Source of the DNA: Rhodospirillaceae bacterium UBA6608
Lineage (GTDB): Bacteria; Pseudomonadota; Alphaproteobacteria; Rhodospirillales_A; Casp-alpha2
Direction: 5' to 3'
NCBI GenBank assembly: GCA_002433335.1
Contig: DJHY01000221.1
Coordinates: forward strand, 1-7,417
Length of the DNA: 7,417 nt
Shown: piece by piece, positions 1-6,565 of the stretch
Layout of the letters: each line of letters begins with the position of its first letter
Numbering within the stretch: the stretch's first letter is position 1
Program-made: the position numbers and the translations under genes
The notes under the pieces: model-generated
Seen by the model: only the letters and a program-made list of their open reading frames with translations
Told to the model about the DNA's origin: nothing
Database searches by the model: none

Positions 1-368
1 CAGGCGTGGATGCGAAACTGCAACAGGAATTGGCGGCGCCCGGGGGATGCTACTTCCTGTCCTTCACCGGCGGTCAGCCCGGCCAGATCGACCGGGCATT
101 CATTGTCGTCAATACGGACCGCGGCGAGGCCATGATCGATCATTGCCTGCTTGAAGAATTGACCCAGTCGCTGGGTCTTCCGAACGATACGGATCTGGTG
201 CGCCCGTCGATCTTTTCCGACCACGATACCCTGCGCGCGCTCAGCGCGACCGACGAAATTCTGGTGCGCACGCTGTACCATCCGCGCCTGAAGGCCGGAA
301 TGACCCGCAAAGCGGCGATGGTCATCGCCCGGTTGCTGATCGCCCAACAGTTGGCGGCATTGCGTTAA
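1..368 (+). CDS. DUF2927 family protein, 3' part (5' end outside window)
   Basis: This is the C-terminal part of a protein I recognise as DUF2927, a family of unknown function common in Alphaproteobacteria. Counting from the GTG at base 6, visible family traits are a Cys in a CYFLSF segment (residues 15-20), a second Cys in HCLLEELTQSLGLPND (46-61), the PSIFSD segment (67-72), and LYHPRLKAGM (90-99) before a C-terminal helix. The GTG at 6 could act as a start, but the fragment begins mid-domain relative to family members as I remember them, and the frame is open to the window edge. The true start is therefore probably upstream, where a signal peptide would lie if there is one. The two Cys could form a disulfide if the protein is exported; that is inference. 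The stop is TAA at 366-368, and a 120-bp gap separates it from the ABC operon, so co-transcription is possible but not shown. Family call is fairly sure; function is unknown. Confidence 0.8.
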   Translation, partial: GVDAKLQQELAAPGGCYFLSFTGGQPGQIDRAFIVVNTDRGEAMIDHCLLEELTQSLGLPNDTDLVRPSIFSDHDTLRALSATDEILVRTLYHPRLKAGMTRKAAMVIARLLIAQQLAALR

Positions 369-488
369 AGTCGTAAGCTTTTCAATGGCTCAGGACGCGT
401 TGGGGTAGTGGAATGTTAACCCCTGGGCGATACCCTGAGCCTTGAGCATCCGGCCCATCTGCGGCGTGGTCGGCGATACTGGGGTAAC
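369..488 (+). promoter_or_regulatory. Structured leader / intergenic region before the ABC operon
   Basis: This 120-bp gap contains two overlapping structures. Bases 382-394 and 434-445 form a 12-bp inverted repeat with one bulged base (T386); its core is a perfect 8-bp GGCTCAGG/CCTGAGCC. Between the arms, GGGGT (402-406) can pair with ACCCC (419-423). The same ACCCC, extended as GTTAACCCC (415-423), can instead pair with GGGGTAAC (481-488), which holds the only Shine-Dalgarno-like sequence (GGGG, 481-484) and abuts the ATG at 489. GGCGATAC also occurs twice (426-433 and 472-479). No T-run follows the 3' arm, so it is not a standard intrinsic terminator. A weak sigma70-like pair, TTGGCG (351-356) and TAAGCT (374-379) with 17-bp spacing, lies just upstream. 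The pairings are seen in sequence; regulation by them is inference. Confidence 0.35.
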
Positions 489-2135
489 ATGGTTCCTAAG
501 GCAGAGACCTTTGGTGCGGCCTTTCGGCCTGCGTCCGTTCGGGGCGCGGGCTGGGAAGGTGTGGCCGCGGGCCTGGTCCGCGCCTTGTTGTGGCTCGCCG
601 TTTCCGTCCTGATCCTGCAGGTTTTCGACCGCGTCGTTCCATCGCTGCGGACTGATGGGCTTGTTCCGGTGCTCGCGGCCGTGATCAGTGCCCTGGCGCT
701 GCGCGCCGGCCTGGATATCGCGGCTGCTGCCGCCGCGGATGCCGTTCGTTCGGCGCGGGGGCGATTGGTCGTCTTGTCCGCGATCGGAGATTTATTCACG
801 GGCGACGGCGCGATGGCAGAACCGCCCCTTGGTTTATCGCAGGTCCCGGCGGGGCCTTCCGCCTTGTCCATCCTAAGCGGGCTGCCGGTGCTGGCGGCGG
901 CGATAGCCTATGTATCCGGCATGATGGCCGCCCCTGCGATCTTCCTGGCTGCGGGCGCTGCCTTGGCGGCCAAACTTCTTCATCGAAACATGAACGCGTC
1001 AAATACCGGTGCGCCTGATCATGGCTTCGCCACCGATATTCTGGATGGGTTGTGGCAGATCAAGGCCATGGGGGCGGAGAACCTCGTTCTGCGTCTGGCC
1101 GAGGGCGTGGCCGGGCGCAAAGCCGCCGACGACCGCGCGCGCGTGCGGTCGGTCCTGGGCGCGATCCGCGTTGCCGACCTGTTCGAGCGTTTGGCCTTGG
1201 TGTTGTGCGTTCTTGCCGGGACTGTCCTTTGTCTGAACGGGCTGATCACCTTCGGTCAGTTGGCGGCGGGGGCGTTGATCTCGCTGGTGCTGGTGCGCGA
1301 CGCCTATCGTGGGACCGCCGCCTGGACCCTGTCCCGTGTCGCCCCGCCCGAGGCCATCGCCACCCCCCGGCGCGTGGAAACGGAACCTTTGCCGCGCGTC
1401 ACCGGCAACCTGATGGTCAATCGGGTCAGCTTCGAAGAACCCGCCGAAGGCTTGCGAACGGTTTCTCGACAACTGCTCGACCGTGTTCGGGTCGAGGTAG
1501 AGGCCGGGGAAATGGTCCTTCTCTCCAGTGGCGATAGGGCGATGCAGACGGCCCTGCTGCGCCTGATGGCCGGTTTGGAACTGCCGCAGGCCGGAACCGT
1601 ATCCGTCGACGGTTATGACCTTTCGCATTTTCGGCCCGACAGCATCCGCCGTCAGATCGCCTATGTCCCGCCCTTGGGCGAGGTCCTGCCGGGAACGCTG
1701 ATGGAGAACCTGACCGCGTATGACGGCGGCCGGACCCCGGATGCGATGGGGGCGGCGCGGCTGACGGGGCTGGATGTCAAGGCCGCGCGGATGGCTGACG
1801 GTTTCGATACCCGCTTGTCCGGTGGTGCGGCTGGCTTCCCTATTGGGTTTCGGCAGCATCTGGCCATCACCCGCGCCCTGGCGTTCAAGCCCAAGGTGTT
1901 GTTGCTCGACCATGCGACGGAAAACCTGGACAGCCAGGACCTGCGCGTGTTCTCCGAGGTTTTGGAGCGCCTCAAAGGGCGTGTGACCATCGTCTATTCC
2001 TCGTCGCAAACAGGCCTGCGGTCGCTTGCCGACCGCGCGGTCGATCTGGACGAGCTGGCGCCGGCGCCAGAAATCGGACCGACCCTGGAACAACACGGCG
2101 TCGACGATGCCGCCGATCGGGACGGGGAGGGCTGA
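489..2135 (+). CDS. Type I secretion-like ABC exporter subunit with degenerate (probably inactive) ATPase domain
   Basis: This 548-aa half-transporter has the PrtD-like layout: an inner-membrane domain with about six hydrophobic segments (roughly residues 25-45, 57-82, 122-143, 146-164, 230-250, 253-270), including the family-like LQVFDRVVPS (43-52), then an ABC ATPase domain (about 305-520). The ATPase fold is readable from TALLRLMAGL, IAYVP, PGTLMENL, LAITRAL and LLLD, but the active residues are replaced. The Walker A GKS position reads M352-Q353-T354, so Lys is lost. The Q-loop Gln is P395, the LSGGQ position reads FPIGF (450-454), the residue after Walker B D474 is H475 instead of Glu, and the switch His is S506. 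It should neither bind nor hydrolyse ATP in the normal way. The ATG at 489 is chosen because the frame closes upstream at TAA 417-419 and it leaves TM1 intact; the only Shine-Dalgarno-like element is GGGG four bases before it. The next gene starts 2 nt after the stop, so a heterodimer with it is likely. Substrate unknown. Confidence 0.85.
   Translation: MVPKAETFGAAFRPASVRGAGWEGVAAGLVRALLWLAVSVLILQVFDRVVPSLRTDGLVPVLAAVISALALRAGLDIAAAAAADAVRSARGRLVVLSAIGDLFTGDGAMAEPPLGLSQVPAGPSALSILSGLPVLAAAIAYVSGMMAAPAIFLAAGAALAAKLLHRNMNASNTGAPDHGFATDILDGLWQIKAMGAENLVLRLAEGVAGRKAADDRARVRSVLGAIRVADLFERLALVLCVLAGTVLCLNGLITFGQLAAGALISLVLVRDAYRGTAAWTLSRVAPPEAIATPRRVETEPLPRVTGNLMVNRVSFEEPAEGLRTVSRQLLDRVRVEVEAGEMVLLSSGDRAMQTALLRLMAGLELPQAGTVSVDGYDLSHFRPDSIRRQIAYVPPLGEVLPGTLMENLTAYDGGRTPDAMGAARLTGLDVKAARMADGFDTRLSGGAAGFPIGFRQHLAITRALAFKPKVLLLDHATENLDSQDLRVFSEVLERLKGRVTIVYSSSQTGLRSLADRAVDLDELAPAPEIGPTLEQHGVDDAADRDGEG
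2124..2130 (+). promoter_or_regulatory. Strong Shine-Dalgarno for the second ABC gene
   Basis: GGGGAGG lies 7 nt before the ATG at 2138 and inside the last codons of the preceding gene. It fixes the start of the 813-aa protein and suggests independent strong initiation as well as coupling across the 2-nt gap. Confidence 0.7.
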
Positions 2136-2137
2136 CG

Positions 2138-4579
2138 ATGCGCGGCATTCCCCATCTGGAGGCGACCGACGATCTGTTCCTGCGCGCCCGCGTGTCCGGC
2201 GCGGAAGACCATCCTGGCGACGCAAGTGAAGGTGCCAGCAAGCCGTCCCAGGTTTGGCGGTCGTTGCGCCTGCAACGCCTTCAGGGCCTGGATGCTCAGG
2301 CTCAAGTACCGCCACCGCTGTTGCCGCTGTCACCCGAAGAGGCGATCGACATCGCGGAACCGGAGCCGGTCTCACCACCGCCAAGCCCGGCTGATCTTGA
2401 AATCGCCCTTTCGGAAGCGGTCGATCTGCCCGACGACTGGGCCACTGTCGTCGCCCAGGGCGGGGGGACGAACGTCGCGCATTGCCTGCGTGAATTGCTG
2501 GTCGCGTTGGATTGGAATGGGGCCGCGCGCCAAGTCGCCGAGGCAATGCCCCCGCGCGGGACGGCATTGGATGCGGCGGGCGTCAAACGGATCATGGCGC
2601 GGCTGGGGTATCGCTGTCGGACCTTCCGCGCCCGCCTGAACGAGTTGGGGCCGCAGGATTTCCCGGCCTTGTTCGTGTCCAAGAACGAGGATGCCATCGT
2701 TCTCAAGGCCTTTGGGCAAAGTTCTTTCCCAGGTTTCGATGGGGCGACGCGCAACCGCCGTCCGATTGCCCGCGACCGCCGCGCGGGATGGGTTTTCGCC
2801 TTTGCTGCGGCCGATACGACCGAGAGCGCCGATCCGCCGCCGCCCGCCACGGCGACCGGTTTGCTTTGGGCGATGTTGGGGCCGCGCGCCAAAAGTCTCG
2901 CCGTTGCCACGGTCGCCCAAGGCGCCTTGGCCCTAGTCGGTCCATTGTTGCTTCTGGTCGCCTTGGATCATGCTATTCCGGCAGGCTCCTTGCCGATGAC
3001 ACTGTTTTTCGCCGGGGCGGCGGGATTGGCATTGATCTTCGAACAACCGTTTCGCGCCTGGCGCGATCGGGTCGCTTTGCCGGCTGCGACCGCGCCGGGT
3101 AGCTTGGCGCTTCGTGCCTTGGCCCGGACCGTGGCGCTGTCGCCCGCCATGGTTTTGGGCTCGACGTCCGGGGCCCGCCGCGCTCGGTATGACGAATTTC
3201 AGGCCGGGGGACCGGCGGCGGTGATGCGCGTCACCGGGGCGGCCTTGGGCATGGTTGCTGCGTTGATCGGCTTGATCGGGGTCGCTGTTCTTGGTGGGGT
3301 TCTGGCGGCCGTGCCGATTGGCGGTTTGGTGCTGATGGCCTTGGCTGCGTGGATCCTGCGCGGCGGCTTGCGGAAGGCCACGGCGCGTGCCGTGCGCGCC
3401 GCTGGGGCCTTTACCCAACGCTGGCGTGACTTCTCTATCGTTCATCAGACGGTCGTCGATACCGGCGCGGAAGTGGTCTCGGAACGACGGTTGGAGAGCG
3501 CCGCGGCCGAGGCATCGCAATCGGCGGGAGAAGCCGCCGGGCGATCGCGCGCCGTTGCGATCATTTCCCGATGGCTGGCCTGGGTTGGTGTTGCCGTGAC
3601 GGCTGCGGTCGGCGGAAGCCTTGTGGTTATGGGCACGCTGAGCCCCGGTGCATTGGCGGCTTCGGTCCTGCTTTCCTGGGGCGTGCTGGCGGCAGGGGCG
3701 CGGCTTGCCGCAACCGCAGGTGATGCCGCGCGGCTGTGGTGTGGTCTGGCGCAGGCGCGGCGGCTTCATGCCTTGCCGGGCGAGCGTCAATTGGGCGTGC
3801 CCTCGACGCCGCCGCGTTTGATGAGCGGCCATGTCGATGTGAGTGGCCTGTCGACCGCGCCCGCAGGCGGGGTCGAGGCGCCGCTCGACGATGTATCCCT
3901 TTATGCAGATCCGGGCGAGGTCGTCGCCGTCGTCGGGGATTATCAATCGGGCAAGTCGGCATTGCTGCGTGTTCTGGCCGGGTTGCAGCCTGCCACGGCG
4001 GGCCATGCGCGGCTGGATGGTGTTGAAACCAGCCTGTTCGATCCGGTGCAATTGCGGCAGTCCGTCGCTTATGTGCCGGAAACGCCTGAATTCCTGCCGC
4101 TGCCGATCGAGGCGAATCTGCGCCTGATGAACCCGGTCGCATCCGACGCCGATATGCAGGCGGCCTGTGATCTAGCCGGGGTGATGGAAGAAATCCGCGT
4201 CATGGAAACGGGCGTGGGCTCGCACCGCCGGTTCGGCCTGGACATCAACATGGGCCTGTTCAAGCGCGATCCGCACCCGGGATTCCTGAAACGCGTAGCC
4301 TTGGCGCGCGGATACATTCGAAACAGTGGGTTGCTGCTGTTGGACGGCCCGGAACGCCAACTGGACCCGGAGGGCGAGCAGGCCTTGCTGCGGGCGATCG
4401 AAAGCCTGCGCGGCCATACGACGGTGATCGTCGCCACCGACCGGCCGCAGATCATTCGTCTGGCCGATCGGGTGTTATGGCTCGATGGCGGCCGTTCGCG
4501 CGCCGAGGGACCGTCATCGACGGTTCTCGATCAGCTTTACGCCGAAGGCCGCGTCGGCCAGACTTTGAGCGAATCATGA
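2138..4579 (+). CDS. Type I secretion-like ABC exporter subunit with C39-like domain and mostly degenerate ATPase domain
   Basis: This 813-aa protein is longer than usual LapB/HlyB-type transporters (about 710-720 aa). In order: a charged and Pro-rich extension (1-97, with Pro clusters at 57-63 and 75-85); a C39-peptidase-like domain (about 98-222); about six hydrophobic segments (252-278, 287-301, 366-387, 390-407, 476-498, 502-522); and an ABC ATPase domain (about 563-790). The C39-like domain is not a working peptidase: the catalytic Cys position in the TNVAHCL stretch appears to be N112, C116 matches the non-catalytic Cys, and the His position is acidic (D185). The Walker A is good, GDYQSGKS (600-607). 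However, the Q-loop Gln is E648, the LSGGQ position reads PHPGF (712-716), the catalytic Glu after D736 is G737, and the switch His is D768. ATP binding is plausible; hydrolysis is doubtful. Its last bases overlap the adaptor start (ATGA). Likely partner: the 548-aa subunit. Confidence 0.85.
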   Translation: MRGIPHLEATDDLFLRARVSGAEDHPGDASEGASKPSQVWRSLRLQRLQGLDAQAQVPPPLLPLSPEEAIDIAEPEPVSPPPSPADLEIALSEAVDLPDDWATVVAQGGGTNVAHCLRELLVALDWNGAARQVAEAMPPRGTALDAAGVKRIMARLGYRCRTFRARLNELGPQDFPALFVSKNEDAIVLKAFGQSSFPGFDGATRNRRPIARDRRAGWVFAFAAADTTESADPPPPATATGLLWAMLGPRAKSLAVATVAQGALALVGPLLLLVALDHAIPAGSLPMTLFFAGAAGLALIFEQPFRAWRDRVALPAATAPGSLALRALARTVALSPAMVLGSTSGARRARYDEFQAGGPAAVMRVTGAALGMVAALIGLIGVAVLGGVLAAVPIGGLVLMALAAWILRGGLRKATARAVRAAGAFTQRWRDFSIVHQTVVDTGAEVVSERRLESAAAEASQSAGEAAGRSRAVAIISRWLAWVGVAVTAAVGGSLVVMGTLSPGALAASVLLSWGVLAAGARLAATAGDAARLWCGLAQARRLHALPGERQLGVPSTPPRLMSGHVDVSGLSTAPAGGVEAPLDDVSLYADPGEVVAVVGDYQSGKSALLRVLAGLQPATAGHARLDGVETSLFDPVQLRQSVAYVPETPEFLPLPIEANLRLMNPVASDADMQAACDLAGVMEEIRVMETGVGSHRRFGLDINMGLFKRDPHPGFLKRVALARGYIRNSGLLLLDGPERQLDPEGEQALLRAIESLRGHTTVIVATDRPQIIRLADRVLWLDGGRSRAEGPSSTVLDQLYAEGRVGQTLSES

Positions 4580-5937
4580 CGACTCAACCCGGCCATACGC
4601 CTCAGGCCTATACGGCGGAGACCCAAGCGCCCGCGACCGACGCGGCGGCGCTGACGCTGCTTGAGGACGGCTCGGCTTCCGCTACCGAGGGGCGTCGGCG
4701 GCTTTGGTCCAGGGGCGTGATCGCCGGGATCATCGCCGTGGTGGCCGCGACTGCTGTTTGGGCGTCCTTCGCCGAAGTGCAGCAAACGGTCGAAGCCGCC
4801 GGGGCCGTCGTGCCCGCCGGACAAATCCGCGCCATTCAGCATTTGGAAGGCGGCGTGATCGAAGAGGTGGCGGCCAAGGAAGGGCAGTTGGTCGAACAAG
4901 GAGCGGTGCTGATGCGCCTGGATCCGACCCAGATCAAGGCACAGTACGAACAAGCCCGGATCGAAGAAACGGCGCTGGCCCTGAAGGCCGAGCGCCTGCG
5001 CGCGATCGGTGAGGGGCGGGAGCCCAATTTCGCCTTCGCCGACCCTCGGTTCCAAAACCTGGTTCAGGATCAATGGGCGGTTTACAACGGCTGGCAGCGC
5101 CTACAGGAAAACCGCCGGGTGATCTTGGAATCTCGTGTGCAGCAGCGCCGCGCCGATTTGGAGCGCCTCAAGGGCGACGACGACACACTGACCCGCAAAG
5201 CGCAGATTTTGGCCGAGGAATTGGCCATGCGGGAAGAGCTCTATAAAAAAGGCCTGAGCCCCAAGATCTTGCTGCTGAACGTTCGGCGGCAGGTCGCGGA
5301 TGTGCGCGGCGACCTGGCGGGCAACATCGCCAAGCGGGACAAGCTCAACCAAGCGCTGGACGAGGCGAATTCCGAATTGGACGGCTTGGACAGTCAGGCG
5401 CGCGAGGAAGCCACGGCGGAACTTGGCGTGATCAGCGCCAAACTCGCCCAGGCCCAGGAAGAAGCCAAACGCTTGGCGGCGCGTGTCGCGGCTTTCGATA
5501 TTCGCGCGCCGGTCAAAGGTTTCGTCAAAGGAATTGACGGTTATGCTAAAGGCCGCATCGTCCCGGCGGCCTCGACGGTGATGGAAGTCGTCCCGGTTGA
5601 CGATGATCTGGTTGCCGAGGTGCGCCTGATGCCGCGCGATATCGGGCGGGTGACGGTCGGCCAGCCGGTCGTTGTTCATGTCAGCGGCGCTGGCGAAGAC
5701 CGCAAGGGACGCGTCGGCGGTGAGTTGCGCGACGTCTCAGCCGGAACATTTACCGATGCGCATGGTGCACCGTTCTACCGCGCAACAATCGTGTTGGATC
5801 AAGCATTTACGGGCGACGACCCGAATACCAACAAGATTTTGCCCGGCATGCAGGTCGATGTCCGAATCAGGACCGGGCGGCAAACCTTGCTTGAATACCT
5901 GTTCCGTCCCGCCAGCAGTGCTCGGCTGCTGCTTTAG
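4576..5937 (+). CDS. HlyD-family type I secretion periplasmic adaptor (membrane fusion protein)
   Basis: This 453-aa adaptor would connect an inner-membrane ABC exporter to a TolC-like outer-membrane channel. It has a cytoplasmic N-terminus (1-46), one membrane segment (about 47-65), and a split lipoyl/barrel-sandwich domain (about 75-115 and 303-340) with the conserved LEGGVI (90-95) and IRAPVKGFVKG (309-319). A long Glu/Lys/Arg/Gln-rich coiled-coil region follows (about 118-300), then a beta-barrel domain ending in the HlyD C-terminal signature around LPGMQVDVRIRTG (422-434) and TLLEYLFRP (437-445). Length and domains are normal for the family. I chose the ATG at 4576, which overlaps the previous stop as ATGA; an in-frame ATG at 4477 would add 33 residues lying wholly inside the upstream gene. 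There is no clear Shine-Dalgarno, so initiation probably depends on coupling. It shows no degeneration, unlike its two ABC partners. No TolC-like gene lies nearby. Confidence 0.92.
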   Translation: MTTQPGHTPQAYTAETQAPATDAAALTLLEDGSASATEGRRRLWSRGVIAGIIAVVAATAVWASFAEVQQTVEAAGAVVPAGQIRAIQHLEGGVIEEVAAKEGQLVEQGAVLMRLDPTQIKAQYEQARIEETALALKAERLRAIGEGREPNFAFADPRFQNLVQDQWAVYNGWQRLQENRRVILESRVQQRRADLERLKGDDDTLTRKAQILAEELAMREELYKKGLSPKILLLNVRRQVADVRGDLAGNIAKRDKLNQALDEANSELDGLDSQAREEATAELGVISAKLAQAQEEAKRLAARVAAFDIRAPVKGFVKGIDGYAKGRIVPAASTVMEVVPVDDDLVAEVRLMPRDIGRVTVGQPVVVHVSGAGEDRKGRVGGELRDVSAGTFTDAHGAPFYRATIVLDQAFTGDDPNTNKILPGMQVDVRIRTGRQTLLEYLFRPASSARLLL

Positions 5938-6374
5938 TCCGCTTTATCAGCCGCCAACTTGGCGCCCATTTCGATGATGCGTTGCGTCTCCGACCACAGC
6001 GGCAGGCTGGGAATTTCCGATAGCGGCATCCACAAGGCGTCGGCGGCATCGGCGGCGGCTTTCGGTTCACCCGCGACCCAGCGGCAGACGACGTCGACCA
6101 GGGTATAGTGAAACTGCAATCGGCCCTCGTCGTCCTTGGTCATGCTGTCGACGACGTCGATCAGGCCCAGGACCTCTGCTTCGATGCAGGTTTCTTCCAG
6201 CACTTCGCGAATGGCGCCCTGGTATACCGTCTCGCCGAGCTTTTGCGCGCCACCGGGTAGCGACAGACTACCCAGCCGGGGCGGCTTGCCGCGACGGATC
6301 ATCAACACATGCTCGTCCTTGATCACGACAGCACCGATGCCGACGATCGGGCGTTCCGGGTATTCGCGGCTCAT
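5934..6374 (-). CDS. Nudix hydrolase
   Basis: This 146-aa protein should hydrolyse a nucleoside diphosphate linked to another group, using divalent metal in the cytoplasm; the exact substrate cannot be read from sequence. The Nudix box GX5EX7REUXEEXGU is at residues 42-64: G42, E48, R56-E57 and E60-E61 are present, so the metal-binding Glu set is intact, but the usual Gly near the end is C63. It is preceded by the typical RRGKPPRLG and SLPGG segments. The N-terminus SREYPERPIVGIGAVV matches a common alphaproteobacterial subgroup and supports the ATG at 6374; a TTG start at 6413 would add 13 residues that look non-homologous. The gene runs against the HlyD gene, and the two stop codons overlap in TTAG (5934-5937). 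It is probably unrelated functionally to the exporter. Confidence 0.92.
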   Translation of the reverse strand: MSREYPERPIVGIGAVVIKDEHVLMIRRGKPPRLGSLSLPGGAQKLGETVYQGAIREVLEETCIEAEVLGLIDVVDSMTKDDEGRLQFHYTLVDVVCRWVAGEPKAAADAADALWMPLSEIPSLPLWSETQRIIEMGAKLAADKAD

Positions 6375-6423
6375 CTTGGCTGCACCCGTGCCGGGTCGCG
6401 GCGGATTGAACAATCGGACATGT

Positions 6424-6451
6424 AAAAAAGGCTCCCCAAGGCGGCTGGAGC
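6424..6451 (-). terminator. Possible minus-strand intrinsic terminator or attenuator upstream of the Nudix gene
   Basis: Read on the minus strand, GCTCC (6451-6447) pairs with GGAGC (6435-6431), possibly with two further G-C pairs after a bulge. One C and then six T (6429-6424) follow. The hairpin is short, so this is a weak call. It lies about 50 nt before the Nudix ATG. It could insulate that gene from antisense transcription, act as an attenuator in its leader, or end a small minus-strand RNA. Confidence 0.3.
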
Positions 6452-6565
6452 GGCTACACTAACCGCAACGGCGCGACGCTGAAACGGGAAACGAATCCCT
6501 GCGCCTGACGAGCGGTGAATGGCCGGGATGCCGGCTGATTGAACTTTGGTGAACAGGGGCTTCGC

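Noticed and set aside
999..2567. 522-codon open frame on the minus strand across the first ABC gene
   Set aside because: It is antisense to a clearly recognisable ABC protein. Its translation is rich in Arg, Gln, Gly and Pro with no known domain, as expected for a GC-rich shadow frame.
2933..4051. 372-codon open frame on the minus strand inside the second ABC gene
   Set aside because: Low-complexity Arg/Gln/Gly-rich translation with no domain, fully covered by a well-supported plus-strand gene.
4477..4575. Upstream in-frame ATG extending the HlyD adaptor by 33 residues
   Set aside because: The extension lies wholly within the preceding CDS and is an Arg-rich stretch unlike adaptor N-termini. 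The ATGA overlap at 4576 is the normal operon junction.
489..4579. Both ABC genes being pseudogenes
   Set aside because: No frameshift or internal stop in over 4 kb. Membrane segments, fold landmarks, a strong Shine-Dalgarno and tight coupling are kept. Loss is confined to catalytic residues.
489..5937. NHLP-type bacteriocin export system (two ABC proteins plus HlyD)
   Set aside because: The gene count is similar, but the C39-like domain lacks its catalytic residues, the ATPases are degenerate, and no precursor peptide or maturation gene is visible.
6375..6413. TTG start giving a 159-residue Nudix protein
   Set aside because: The added 13 residues have no family resemblance, and the ATG at 6374 gives the usual SREYPERPIVG start.
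6406..6460. Sigma70 promoter from TTGAAC (6406) or with TACACT (6455) as -10
   Set aside because: No properly spaced partner hexamer exists for either element.
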